A stretch of 64,000 bases of DNA from an uncultured Myxococcales bacterium. Its GTDB lineage: Bacteria > Myxococcota_A > UBA9042. Location of the stretch: assembly GCA_903929795.1 (NCBI GenBank), contig CAIYWC010000137.1, positions 1 through 64,000 on the forward strand, read 5' to 3'. The position numbers and the translations under genes are program-made. This document shows, in pieces, positions 1 through 8,731 of the stretch (within the stretch, counting starts at the first letter, position 1; every line of letters begins with the position of its first letter). Under the pieces are notes generated by a model. The model made no database searches. It was not told the DNA's origin and saw only the letters and a program-made list of their open reading frames with translations.

Positions 1-231
1 GCAATCGCCAAGCTTGGTGGGCACTTGCCGCGTAACGGTAGACCCGGCTGGCAAACGCTCTATACAGGATGGCGGCGCCTTGAGGACCTCGCCGAGGGAG
101 CAAGGCTGGTGCTGCGATGAGATGCGATCAATCCGTAGCCAGAGAGGGTGGGCATGGATATTCGCGGCTCGCCAAGCTCTGCCGCGGCGCCGCGAAAAAT
201 GTCACACAAAATGCGCGCGCCAGCGCGGGCG
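1..231. other. Left edge, no gene recognised
   Basis: I see no convincing coding region, RNA gene or repeat here. The short open frames have no recognisable domains and look like by-products of high GC. The segment lies downstream of the leftward small membrane protein gene and could hold its terminator, but I see no clear hairpin with a T-run. Confidence 0.4.
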
Positions 232-483
232 TTACGGCACCGGAAACACGGTCTCCAGGCGAATGGGCGTCGGAGCCCCGGCCGCGTCGGTCACGAACCA
301 GACGGCACCAAGACCGAGCGCGAAGACTGCGAAAAAGCCGACGACGTATTCGTCCCAGCGGCGGTTCTTGCCCCAAAGCGCGAGCGCGAAAACCGCCAGC
401 GAGGCCGCGAACAGCAGCATCGTCCCGAGTACGCGGACATCTAGCGCAAACCAGCCGGCGTAGTGAAAATGCGCTTCAAACAT
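232..483 (-). CDS. Small two-helix membrane protein, unknown function
   Basis: An 83-residue protein. Two hydrophobic stretches (about residues 16-36 and 47-65) predict two inner-membrane helices separated by a short charged loop (GKNRRWDEY). It resembles no family I can name. Its ATG lies inside the end of the upstream CPBP protease gene, sharing 8 bases (ATGTTTGA), so the two are probably translated together. The function is unknown. The reading is supported by the overlap and by the membrane-protein composition, not by homology. Confidence 0.6.
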   Translation of the reverse strand: MFEAHFHYAGWFALDVRVLGTMLLFAASLAVFALALWGKNRRWDEYVVGFFAVFALGLGAVWFVTDAAGAPTPIRLETVFPVP

Positions 484-1045
484 CGGTTCCTGACGCAGCC
501 CGCGGCGTGTAACGCAGGCCCAGTCTACGCAAGTTCACCGCGTTGACAACGACGTGCGCCACCGCGCCCGGCCACAGCGAGTGAAACTGCCATGCCAGTG
601 CGGCAAACAGCGCGCCGGCGAGCAGGGCAAACAGCGGCCATGGCCACAGCCGCCGGTTGCCAAGGCCGTGCAGTCCCGCAAACAACAGCGTCGCCGCCAG
701 CGGACCCAGCGCGATCTGAATGGGGCCGCGAAACAGCGCCTCCTCGCCGATGCCACTCAGGAGCGCGAGAAGCGCGGCCTGGCCGGGCGTCACCGGGCCG
801 AGCAGCGCCGCCATCGTGTCGCCCAGCGCGCGAAAGCGCGGCCACACGCGCTCCGCCAGCCACGAGATCGCCAGCAGCAGCAGCCCGCCCGTCAGTCCGG
901 CAAGCCAGGCCAGCGGCAAGTCTGGAAGCGTGAAGACGGCCAGCCCCGCGCGCAGCGGCAACGCCAGCGCGACGGCGAGCGCGGTCATGCCACCGTAGAG
1001 CAGCGCGGCGTTGCGGAGCGAACTCGCGGGGAAAGGCGTAGGGCT
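476..1045 (-). CDS. CPBP-family intramembrane metalloprotease (Abi/CAAX-like)
   Basis: This is a polytopic membrane protein of about 189 residues with the CPBP/Abi signature in order: an EEALFRG motif (EExxxR), then FAGLHG, then a late HVVVNAVN motif. In this family these Glu and His residues are thought to bind the catalytic metal inside the membrane. Members process prenylated proteins or act in bacteriocin self-protection or signalling, and nothing here says which. I start at the ATG of MSPTPF rather than 22 codons upstream, because the extra N-terminus is polar and unlike the family. It overlaps the following small membrane gene by 8 bases. Confidence 0.75.
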   Translation of the reverse strand, partial: SPTPFPASSLRNAALLYGGMTALAVALALPLRAGLAVFTLPDLPLAWLAGLTGGLLLLAISWLAERVWPRFRALGDTMAALLGPVTPGQAALLALLSGIGEEALFRGPIQIALGPLAATLLFAGLHGLGNRRLWPWPLFALLAGALFAALAWQFHSLWPGAVAHVVVNAVNLRRLGLRYTPRAASGTDV

Positions 1046-1150
1046 CATCAGCTCTTTGCACGGCGTTTTCGCCGAAAAACTTGACGGATAATCGCGCCGG
1101 GCGAGCCTCATGCCGCCGGGAGTCCGCAGATGCGCCGGCGGGAGGTTGCG

Positions 1151-1786
1151 ATGCGCCCACAGATCCCTTCACCAGCATGGCTGTACGCGAACCGGACGGC
1201 AAGTGCCGCGCTGCTGCTCCTGGCGGCCGCGTGCGACCGTGCGCCGCAGATTCAGGAAATGACCAAGCAGGTCGTCGCGGCGGGCGCGGGCAGCTCAGAG
1301 CGCGCGCCGATGCGGGCGGTCATCCCGACGCGGCCCGCCGCCGAGGAACACACGATCGTCGTCGACGATGAGCGCTACATGGGTGATATTGCTAGGCAAT
1401 TGGGTGTGACGGTCGATGAGCTGCTGGCGATGAACAAGCTTCAGGAGCCGGGTTTGCAGCGCGGCCAGGTGCTGCGCGTCCAGACAACCGCGGATCTGCT
1501 GAACGGCTGGGAGGCGCGGCGCACGGAGCGACGGGCAGCCAAGCTCGCGAAAGAACAAGAGAAACGTGCGGCAAAAGCCAAGGCCGAGGCGGACGCCCGG
1601 GCGGCGAAGCTGCTGGCCAGGCGACTCAAGAAGCTCAAGGGGAAGTCGGCTGAGGCGGCGCTCGTCGCGGCGCACGCCCGGACGGCGGAAGTTGCGGCGA
1701 CGGGGCCAGTGGATGTGACGCACAAGTCGCCGGGTGGCGCGACGGTGCGGACGATCCGCGTTGGACCGCCGCTGGCGCCGCGCTAG
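1151..1786 (+). CDS. LysM-domain lipoprotein
   Basis: An exported, probably lipid-anchored protein of about 211 residues. The N-terminus has a hydrophobic stretch ending in LLLLAAAC, a lipobox-type site with the Cys near residue 28. One LysM module follows, from HTIVVDD through LGVTVDELLAMNKL to GQVLRV, a fold that binds peptidoglycan or other N-acetylglucosamine polymers. The C-terminal half is Lys/Ala/Glu-rich and probably forms a long helix. The start is chosen at 1151 because GGGAGG lies five bases upstream; an ATG at 1130 is the alternative. It is transcribed away from the CPBP pair. Confidence 0.75.
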   Translation: MRPQIPSPAWLYANRTASAALLLLAAACDRAPQIQEMTKQVVAAGAGSSERAPMRAVIPTRPAAEEHTIVVDDERYMGDIARQLGVTVDELLAMNKLQEPGLQRGQVLRVQTTADLLNGWEARRTERRAAKLAKEQEKRAAKAKAEADARAAKLLARRLKKLKGKSAEAALVAAHARTAEVAATGPVDVTHKSPGGATVRTIRVGPPLAPR

Positions 1787-1926
1787 CAACGAAATATCAT
1801 GAAATAGCTAGGGATTGGGGCGGGTCCGCGTCGGGACGCTGACGTCTGACGGACCGCTCGCTGGAGAGCACGGCGACGTGATCCGGCCGGTTCCGCGCGC
1901 GCCTTGCGGTCGCCGAGCGCTCCGCC

Positions 1927-3696
1927 CTACGGCAGGCCGCCGCTGCCGGAGCCGCAGTTGTGGGGCGCCGGGGTGCCGCTGCCGCCGCCCGTGATCGAGC
2001 TGAGCAGGTTGCAGGTGCAGGACAGGCCGCCGAAGCAGTCGGGCGCGTTGGGCGAGGGCGTGAGGCAGCTCATGTCGATGGGCAAGCCGGTACCGGTGCC
2101 GGTGCCGCCGCCGCCGCAGCAGGCGCCAAACAGCGCGGACGTGCAGGACGGGTCGCTCGGGTTGGTGCAGTCGCACGCCGCGGTGGACGGATCCAGCGCG
2201 CACAGCGGGCTCTTGGTGCCACCGCCGCTGCTGGAACCGCTCGCGCACGAGCAGACGCCCACGCCGGGGTTGGCGCCGGTGCCGCCGGGCAAGCCGGGAA
2301 GGCCGCCGACCGACGAGGCCTGCACGCAGCTGGAGCCCTTGGCCGAGTTGCAGAACGCCGAGATGTTGTCGCACTGGCCGGTCGTGTCGTAGCACAGGCC
2401 GCTGCTGGTGTCGCACGCGAGCACGAACGTGGTGGTGCCGGCGTTCTGGCAGTCCGTGTCCGCCTTGCAGGTGCCAGACGTCGGGCCAGTGCCGCCGGAG
2501 ACGGTGCCGGCGCAGGTGTAGGTCGTGCTGTTGCACTTGCCGGCGTTCTTGGCCGCGCAGTCGGCGTCCGTCGTGCACTCCACGCAGGACCACGTGCCGT
2601 TGATCTGCACGCAGCCCGGGTACGGCGCCACGCATGCGGAGCACTGGTTGGTCGCGCTGGAAGCGGCGCACTTGTGGGTCGACAGATCGCATTTCGGGCC
2701 AACCGTGCTGGCGCCGCAGTTCGAGTCGCTTGTGCACTCGACGCACGTGCCGTCGACCATCTTGATCGGCGTAGGCGCTTGGCATGCGCCGGTCGTGGCG
2801 CAAGTGTGCGAATTCGCGTCGCAGGTACCGCCGGGGCACTGCGCGTCGGTCAGGCAGCCGACGCAGGCGCCGCCAAAGCACTTGCCCGCGCAGCTTGAGC
2901 ACGCGCTGGCGACGGTGCAGCTCGCGCCGTAGCAGCAGGTCGCGGCTTCAAACGAGCAGACGTTTCCGACGACCGTCTTCTGGCAGGTGCTGTTGTCCGG
3001 GCACGCCGCGCCGTTTTCGCAGGTCGGCGCGCAGACTTTGGCGCTGCCGAGCTGGACGCACGTGAGGCCGTCGGCGCAGTCCAACTGGGCGCTGCAGGTG
3101 TCGCACTGCTGCTTGACCACGGCGCACTGGCCGGTGGCGGCCACGCAGGACTGGCCGGGGTCGCACGCCTTGACGAGGCAGCCGTCGCACGAATAGTTGG
3201 GCGGCAGGCAGTTGTTGTTGGCGGCCTTTGTGTCCGCCTTGTCGCACTTGAAGCTCGTCGGGCATTCGGACGCGGTGCCGCACTTTTTGGCGCAGAACGT
3301 ACCGTTCAGCAGCGTGATGCACTGGTACGCCGGGTCGGCGCAGTCGGCGTCGACCTTGCACGCTTGGCAGGCCAGATTGGGACCGGTCGCGACGTCGGCT
3401 GGGGTCACGGCGTCGGTTCCGGGCGTCGTGCCGTCGGGGCCGCCGGAGCCGGTGTCGCTGCCCGCGTCGGCGACGGCGCCGTCGGTCGGGCCCGCATCAA
3501 AGCCGCCGCCGATGGTCTTGGCCACGCAGACGCCGTTGGTACAGGTCTGGCCGGTCGGACAGTCGTTGGCGATGGCGCAGGTCGCGCCCGTGGCACCGCC
3601 GGAGGTGTTCGTGGTGCTCCCGCAGCCGGCGAGTGCGACGAACGCCAGCAGTGCCAGCGAGCCAAGGAGCAGGAGGAGGGAGTTCCGAGCGTGCAT
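1927..3696 (-). CDS. Cys-rich secreted lipoprotein (DKK/EGF-like repeats)
   Basis: A 589-residue protein with a lipoprotein signal: a hydrophobic core and LALAGC lipobox, Cys about residue 25. An Asp/Gly/Thr-rich linker follows, then a long array of cysteines in patterns such as CxxDADCADP and CTSDSNCG. These resemble the Dickkopf-N/EGF-like disulfide modules common on myxobacterial surface proteins. The C-terminal part is Gly-rich with more cysteine pairs. The likely location is the cell surface, stabilised by disulfides. It differs from the other three Cys-rich lipoproteins here in having less regular spacing and no C-terminal beta-sandwich-like domain. No ligand or partner can be named. 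Confidence 0.75.
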   Translation of the reverse strand: MHARNSLLLLLGSLALLAFVALAGCGSTTNTSGGATGATCAIANDCPTGQTCTNGVCVAKTIGGGFDAGPTDGAVADAGSDTGSGGPDGTTPGTDAVTPADVATGPNLACQACKVDADCADPAYQCITLLNGTFCAKKCGTASECPTSFKCDKADTKAANNNCLPPNYSCDGCLVKACDPGQSCVAATGQCAVVKQQCDTCSAQLDCADGLTCVQLGSAKVCAPTCENGAACPDNSTCQKTVVGNVCSFEAATCCYGASCTVASACSSCAGKCFGGACVGCLTDAQCPGGTCDANSHTCATTGACQAPTPIKMVDGTCVECTSDSNCGASTVGPKCDLSTHKCAASSATNQCSACVAPYPGCVQINGTWSCVECTTDADCAAKNAGKCNSTTYTCAGTVSGGTGPTSGTCKADTDCQNAGTTTFVLACDTSSGLCYDTTGQCDNISAFCNSAKGSSCVQASSVGGLPGLPGGTGANPGVGVCSCASGSSSGGGTKSPLCALDPSTAACDCTNPSDPSCTSALFGACCGGGGTGTGTGLPIDMSCLTPSPNAPDCFGGLSCTCNLLSSITGGGSGTPAPHNCGSGSGGLP

Positions 3697-3845
3697 AACG
3701 TGCCTCGTGAAAAAAGGAATCCGGTGCGGCGCATTGGGCGGCGCTCCTACACTTTACGGACATTTTGCGGCGCTTTCAAGGATTGTCAGCGCTTGGGCGG
3801 CGCAACCGACGTGATTCTTCTGTGAAATCGTGCAAGCATCCGGGC

Positions 3846-4865
3846 ATGCGCCGCAACTGGACAGTCCTTTGGCAACCCGACGAGACCGCGCTGACCGCTT
3901 GGATCCAGCGGCTGCCGGGGCACGCGGTGCGGCGCGGGCCAGTCGCGCTGATCGGCGACGCCGGGCCGATCGAAACGGTGGACGCGAAGGCGGTCGGCAT
4001 CTTTGACGGTGTGGTCTTCAACCACCGGCAAGTCGCGCAACCGCTGATCGGCCGGGGGGCGCCGATCGCGGACGACGCGAGCCTGGTGCTGCACGCGGTG
4101 GGCTGGTCGGGCCAGCAGGGCCTGGGCGCGCTGCGGTGGCACGGGACGCTGGCGGTCCTGCATCAAGCGCAGCGGACGGCGATCGTGGCGCGGGACTGGC
4201 AGGGCGTCGGCGGGCTGTATTGGGCGCCGCTGGGTCTGGGGCAGCTGTTTGCCAACAATGCTGAATCTCTGCGGGTTCTGGGCCTGACGCCGCGGCTTGT
4301 GCCGCCGGGCATGGCGGCGATCTGCGGGCCGGCAGGGGTACAGTGGCAGCCGCTGGCGACGCAACAGGACGGCCGGGCCTGGTTTCGCGCGCTGCCCGAC
4401 GAGCTGGATGCGCCGACGCCGGAGATCTGGCAAGCCGGGCTCGCGCGTCGTTTGGCCGAAGCCGTCGCGGCGTGCCAGCGCGAGATGCCGCTGCTGTTGC
4501 GCACCCAACCGCTTGATCGCGCGGGCGTATGGCTGACCGCGCACGTTCCGCTGGCGCCGGCGGCTCAGCCCGATGCGCTCTGGTCGCTCGACGGTGCGGA
4601 TGCCTGGCTGGGCCTGACCGACGTGCAGCCGCTGGAGCCGCAGCCGGGTCCCTGGCCGCTGCCGGAGCCGCCCGAGCCGCTGCGCGTGGACGATCGCGAG
4701 GTGCAGGCGCGGCGGGTGCGCGCGACCTGGCTGGCCGACGTGGCGCTGGAGCGCGCGCGATCGCAGGCTGCCGCGCTGGAATTGCCGCTGGTTGTGCCGC
4801 ACCTGGATCCGGCGATCCTGGCGTGGCTGGGCGCGATGCCGCCGGCGTTGCGGCCGCTCGCTTGA
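3846..4865 (+). CDS. Degenerate asparagine-synthetase-like protein
   Basis: About 339 residues. The first half resembles the class-II glutamine amidotransferase fold of AsnB: FDGVVFNHRQV, LVLHAVGWSG, LRWHGTLAVL and IVARDWQGVGGLYWA follow the usual order. The nucleophile Cys that should follow the initiator Met is absent (MRRNW). In the second half I find no SGGxDS pyrophosphatase loop; only a tail reminiscent of the synthetase C-terminus remains (ELPLVVPHLDP). It therefore probably lacks both glutaminase and amide-ligase activity and may be a structural or regulatory relic. The start at 3846 removes an upstream extension unlike the family. The GST gene follows after 60 bases. Confidence 0.55.
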   Translation: MRRNWTVLWQPDETALTAWIQRLPGHAVRRGPVALIGDAGPIETVDAKAVGIFDGVVFNHRQVAQPLIGRGAPIADDASLVLHAVGWSGQQGLGALRWHGTLAVLHQAQRTAIVARDWQGVGGLYWAPLGLGQLFANNAESLRVLGLTPRLVPPGMAAICGPAGVQWQPLATQQDGRAWFRALPDELDAPTPEIWQAGLARRLAEAVAACQREMPLLLRTQPLDRAGVWLTAHVPLAPAAQPDALWSLDGADAWLGLTDVQPLEPQPGPWPLPEPPEPLRVDDREVQARRVRATWLADVALERARSQAAALELPLVVPHLDPAILAWLGAMPPALRPLA

Positions 4866-4925
4866 CACCCGCAGCGACTGGGGATTCGATCGGACCGACG
4901 CCATTCGCCGCAGCGGAGGATTTTC

Positions 4926-5588
4926 ATGCTCCTTTTGATGACGCCGACGAGCCCGTACGCGCGCAAGTGCCGGATGTTTGCCGCGATCAAGCGCATCGAC
5001 CTGCCGTGCGCGGATGAGCCACCGCATGCGCCGGGGAGCCGGGTGGCGGCGCTGAATCCGCTGGGCAAGGTGCCGACGCTGCTGCGCGACGACGGTTCGG
5101 CTGTGTTCGATTCGCGGGTCATCGTCCAGCTGTTGGACCTGCTGGCGCCAAGCGGGCCGGAATTGCTGCCGCGCGACCCGATGCGGCGCATCGAAGTCCT
5201 GCGCTGGGAAGCGACTTTTGACGGCGTCAGCGACGCGATGGTGCTGGCGACGATGGAGAAACGGCGCGCCGTGGACAAGCAGGACGCGGGGTGGTCGACG
5301 CGGCAAATGAGCAAGGTGGAAGCGGGGTTGCAAGCCGGTGAGCTGGCGCTGATGGAGCGCTCGGGACCGGTGGAAAGGCGGGGGCCGTCCGGTATGCCGA
5401 CCCTGAGCGAGCGGACGTGGCTGGTGGGCGCGACCATGACGCTGGCGGATCTCGCGCTTGTGGCGGCGCTGGGTTACGTGCGCCTGCGCGCTCCGGAAGT
5501 GCTGGTCGGGCGATTTTGGGCGCTGCAAGCGCTGGAAGCGCGGCTGATGGTGCTGCCGGCGATCGCGGCGACGGCGCCTCCTCCGTAG
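4926..5588 (+). CDS. Glutathione S-transferase family protein
   Basis: The 220-residue protein starts with the thioredoxin-like GST fold: TPTSPYARKCRMFAA gives the active-site Ser/Tyr region and helix 1, NPLGKVPTLLRDDG contains the cis-Pro loop, and FDSRVIVQLLDLL is the glutathione gamma-glutamyl contact region. The rest is the all-helical C-terminal domain with the usual late TLADLALVAALGYVRLR segment. Members conjugate glutathione to electrophiles or act as reductases; the substrate cannot be told. GCGGAGGA lies 8 bases upstream of the ATG. It ends 129 bases before the CrtC-like/prenyl synthase gene on the same strand, so co-transcription is possible. Confidence 0.85.
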   Translation: MLLLMTPTSPYARKCRMFAAIKRIDLPCADEPPHAPGSRVAALNPLGKVPTLLRDDGSAVFDSRVIVQLLDLLAPSGPELLPRDPMRRIEVLRWEATFDGVSDAMVLATMEKRRAVDKQDAGWSTRQMSKVEAGLQAGELALMERSGPVERRGPSGMPTLSERTWLVGATMTLADLALVAALGYVRLRAPEVLVGRFWALQALEARLMVLPAIAATAPPP

Positions 5589-5717
5589 CCGTGCGGATCT
5601 TCACACGCTCGTGACATCCGCGGTGTGGACGGAAACGTCGGGCTGTGGCACACGGAGAGCCCTGCGGGTCTGCCGATCTGCCCGCTTCTCGCCCCCCGTT
5701 TGCTTGTGGAGTTCTCG

Positions 5718-7967
5718 ATGACCAGCACCCCGGCTGAGCCCCGTTTTCCGGCCGATTGGCCGCAGCCCGGACCGATTGACCTTGCAATTCATGACCTTCC
5801 ACACGCTTCGTCGACGACGGAATGGTGGTACCTGAATGCGCACATCGAAACCGTCGCGGGCCGCAAGCTCTCGCTGTTTGCGTCGTTCTTTACAATTGTC
5901 AACGCCTACGACGAGGTCACCAAGAAGCCGCACTACGCGTACAGCTGCACTTGGGCGCTCAGCGAGCCGGCGCGCCAGTTGTACGTCTCCGAGTCGCTGG
6001 TGGACAAAAAAGCCGCGCAGCTGGGCCTGAAAAAGATGGAGCGCGGCGAAGGTTCGTCCGACAGTCGCCTGCAGCGTGCGATGCGCGAAGTGCTGGAGCG
6101 CGGCCGGGTGCCACATCCGGACATCCCGTTTGTCAGCGATCCGTTCGTGTCGTGGGAGCGGCTCGAGCTGGATTTTGACGGCAACCAGCTGCGCAAGAAC
6201 GACGATGGCAGCTACACGCTGGAGCTCCGGCAGCACAGCGGGCTGCACGGCGTGTCGTTGACGTTTGCGCCGAAGAAGGCGCCGCAGCGCCATGGTGTCG
6301 ACGGCGTGGTGCGCGGTGCACACGGCGAGGACATGTTCTACTACTTCATGCCGCGCTGCGATGTGACCGGAACCATTCGGCTTCCCGGCGGCGATGAGCC
6401 CGTCAAGGCTGCGCAAGGCTGGTACGACCACGAGTTTGGCCGCCACGCCAAGATGACCGAACGCAAGCAGGAGGGCGAGGACATCGGCTGGACCTGGCTG
6501 GGTATCCAACTCGACGACAACACGGAGATTTCCGCCTACGCGCTTGTGCAAGAAGACACCAACAAGTTCCTGGACGCGCGCACCATTGTCATTTGGCCGG
6601 ACGGCACGCGCGGCGAATACGCCGATACGACGCTGACGCCGGCAGGCAACTGGTGCAGCACGCGCACGTTCGCCGAATACCCGACGTCCTGGCAGCTGGA
6701 AGTACCGTCGATCGGCTTGAAGGCCTCACTTGTCGCGGATTTTGACGATCAGGAGTTCATCACGCTGATCTCCAAGCCGGGCTTTTGGGAAGGGCGCTGC
6801 ACCGTCGTGGCCGAGTTGCGTGGCAAGTCCTTGTCCGGATTGGGTTATCTGGAGCGCAGCGGTCAAAACGACATCGACAACCTCGACCAGTTCTTTGGCG
6901 CCGTGGGCAAACAGGTGCGCAAGTCGATCAACAACGTCATGCCGATGCAGCCCAATGCCGAGGAGGCCCTGGCGCTGATCGCGGGCCCCGATCGGCCACA
7001 GGCGATCGACGGCGTGGACATCCAGCAGTTCGCCGACAACATCATCAAGCCGATTCGCGAAATCACCGATCGCGGCGGCAAGTCGTGGCGGAGTTACGCG
7101 GCGCTGGCGTGCTGCGACGTCGTCGGCGGCGATTCGCGGCAGTTCGTGCAGTGGTTGGCGATGCCGGAGCTGATGCATGTGGGATCGCTGATTGTCGACG
7201 ACGTCCAGGACAAGTCGATGGTGCGGCGCGGCGGCCCGACCGCGCACCTGATCTACGGCGAGGCGATCGCCATCAACGCGGGCACGGCGGCGTATTTTCT
7301 CGGCCAGAAGCTGCTGCACTCGGAACGCATGTCGGACCGCGACAAGCTGCGGATCTATGACCTGTATTTCGAGACGTTGCGCGCCGGACATGCCGGGCAA
7401 GCCCTCGATATTGCGGGTATTGATGACGCGATGCCGGCGGCGGTGGCGTCGGGCGACGGGCCGTTCCTGGAACGGCGGGTGCTGGCGGTGCATCGGCTGA
7501 AGACGGCGGTCCCGGCGGCGACGCTCGCGCGCATGGGCGCGATCGCGGGCAACGGCACCGAGGCGCAGATCGACGGCGTCGGCAACTTCTTCGAGTCGAT
7601 CGGCTTGGCGTTCCAGATCATCGACGACGTGCTGAATCTCCGCGGTTTCAAAGGAGATTTGAAGTCCCGCGGCGAGGATATCGCGCATGGCAAGGTGACG
7701 CTGCCGGTCGCCAAGGCGATGGGTCGGCTGGGGCACGCGGACCGCGCGTGGCTGTGGCAGACGGTGCAGTCCAAGCCGCAGGACCGCGCGACGATCGACG
7801 CGGTGATCGAGAAGCTGGAGGCCTGCCACGCCATCGATGCGTGCGAGGAACAGGCGCGCGAGATGGTCGAGGCGGCGTGGCAGAAGCTGGAGCCGCTGGT
7901 GACGGACACGCTGCCCAAGCTGATGCTGCGGGCTTTTGGCTGGTATGTGCTGGAACGGCATTATTAG
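5718..7967 (+). CDS. Fused CrtC/AttH-like lipocalin and isoprenyl diphosphate synthase
   Basis: A 749-residue two-domain protein. Residues about 20-370 resemble the CrtC/AttH lipocalin-like family (TTEWWYLNAHIET near the start, GWYDHEFGRH and IGWTWLGIQLDDN later), whose members hydrate or cyclise isoprenoid chains. Residues about 410-749 are a trans-isoprenyl diphosphate synthase: GGKSWRS for the IPP-binding region, a first Asp-rich motif DDVQD at 494-498, and a second, DDVLN, at 636-640. Both Mg-binding motifs look usable, so this half probably makes a prenyl diphosphate. The fusion suggests that chain building and a later hydration or cyclisation are coupled; that step is inferred. The start at 5718 drops 31 upstream codons with no domain. 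Chain length and final product are unknown. Confidence 0.8.
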   Translation: MTSTPAEPRFPADWPQPGPIDLAIHDLPHASSTTEWWYLNAHIETVAGRKLSLFASFFTIVNAYDEVTKKPHYAYSCTWALSEPARQLYVSESLVDKKAAQLGLKKMERGEGSSDSRLQRAMREVLERGRVPHPDIPFVSDPFVSWERLELDFDGNQLRKNDDGSYTLELRQHSGLHGVSLTFAPKKAPQRHGVDGVVRGAHGEDMFYYFMPRCDVTGTIRLPGGDEPVKAAQGWYDHEFGRHAKMTERKQEGEDIGWTWLGIQLDDNTEISAYALVQEDTNKFLDARTIVIWPDGTRGEYADTTLTPAGNWCSTRTFAEYPTSWQLEVPSIGLKASLVADFDDQEFITLISKPGFWEGRCTVVAELRGKSLSGLGYLERSGQNDIDNLDQFFGAVGKQVRKSINNVMPMQPNAEEALALIAGPDRPQAIDGVDIQQFADNIIKPIREITDRGGKSWRSYAALACCDVVGGDSRQFVQWLAMPELMHVGSLIVDDVQDKSMVRRGGPTAHLIYGEAIAINAGTAAYFLGQKLLHSERMSDRDKLRIYDLYFETLRAGHAGQALDIAGIDDAMPAAVASGDGPFLERRVLAVHRLKTAVPAATLARMGAIAGNGTEAQIDGVGNFFESIGLAFQIIDDVLNLRGFKGDLKSRGEDIAHGKVTLPVAKAMGRLGHADRAWLWQTVQSKPQDRATIDAVIEKLEACHAIDACEEQAREMVEAAWQKLEPLVTDTLPKLMLRAFGWYVLERHY

Positions 7968-7973
7968 GCGGAG

Positions 7974-8558
7974 TTAGCGACCGCCGCGCAGCTTGCCGGC
8001 CAGCCGCACGAGCTCCTGGCCCTGCCGCACGAGCAGCGCCGCCAGCTGCGCGTCGAGCGGTGTGCCGTCCGCGGCAAAGGCGTGGTGCGCGCGCTCGATC
8101 GGCGCCACCAACGGCAGCGTAACCCCGCGCAGCGACCGGACAATCTGCTCCATCGCGTTGATCGCCTGCAGGCCTTGCACACCGCCCGCGGTCGCCAGCA
8201 GCGCGACGACCTTGTCGGTCAGGTACGGCGGATCGTCGCGCGCCAGGAGCTCCAGCCAGTCGATCGCGTTCTTGAACGCCCCGCTGACCGAACCGTGGTA
8301 CAGCGGACTGCCCCAGACCAGGCCATCGGCCGCGCGCACCGCTTGGGTCAGGCGCACAACCGCATCCGGCGGCGGCCGCCCGTGCACGTAGAGCGGAAGG
8401 TCCAGCGCCGCGAGGTCCAGCAGCTCCACGCGTGCGCCCGCCTGCTCCGCGGCCGCCAGCACGTGCCCCAGCGCGAAGCGCGTCGCCTGACCGCCGTCCA
8501 GCGAGCCACCGAGCGCGACGATGGTCGGTGTGAAACGACTCAAAACCGCATTCCCCAC
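7974..8558 (-). CDS. NADPH-dependent FMN reductase family protein
   Basis: A flavodoxin-like reductase of about 190 residues. It opens with IVALGGSLDGGQAT (phosphate-binding loop for FMN), continues with LLDLAALDLPLY, and has the family motif WGSPLYHGSVSGAFKNAIDWL followed by a KVVALLATAGG strand. Such proteins reduce FMN, quinones or azo and nitro compounds using NAD(P)H. No ATG fits: a GTG at 8558 or a TTG at 8543 that overlaps the stop of the upstream small membrane gene are the best starts, and I list the GTG. It is convergent with the fused terpenoid gene, whose stop lies 6 bases away. Confidence 0.8.
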   Translation of the reverse strand: MGNAVLSRFTPTIVALGGSLDGGQATRFALGHVLAAAEQAGARVELLDLAALDLPLYVHGRPPPDAVVRLTQAVRAADGLVWGSPLYHGSVSGAFKNAIDWLELLARDDPPYLTDKVVALLATAGGVQGLQAINAMEQIVRSLRGVTLPLVAPIERAHHAFAADGTPLDAQLAALLVRQGQELVRLAGKLRGGR

Positions 8559-8731
8559 TGGGCGCGGTACTGAAACCAGCGCCGGGTCAGGAACACGGCG
8601 ATGCCGGCGCCGAACAGCCCAACAACGAAGTGCCCTGCCACCAGCGCCACGCCCGTGCCGACCCAGCCCGCGATCGCCAGCCAACCGCGTCGCGCGGCTG
8701 TCTGCTTTTGCGTTGACATCAATTCGCCCAT
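8540..8731 (-). CDS. Small membrane protein upstream of FMN reductase
   Basis: A protein of about 63 residues with two closely spaced hydrophobic segments (WLAIAGWVGTGVALVAGHF and VGLFGAGIAVFLTRRW) and a polar N-terminus. Its end overlaps the probable start of the FMN reductase gene, implying translational coupling. I know no family for it; it could be a small membrane anchor or a subunit-like protein, but that is a guess. The ATG at 8719 (MSTQKQ) is an equally good start. Confidence 0.5.
   Translation of the reverse strand: MGELMSTQKQTAARRGWLAIAGWVGTGVALVAGHFVVGLFGAGIAVFLTRRWFQYRAQWGMRF

Noticed and set aside
3786..5528. A 580-codon minus-strand frame over the Asn-synthetase-like and GST genes
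   Set aside because: Arg/His/Gln-rich with no domain; two plausible genes with ribosome-binding sites lie on the other strand.
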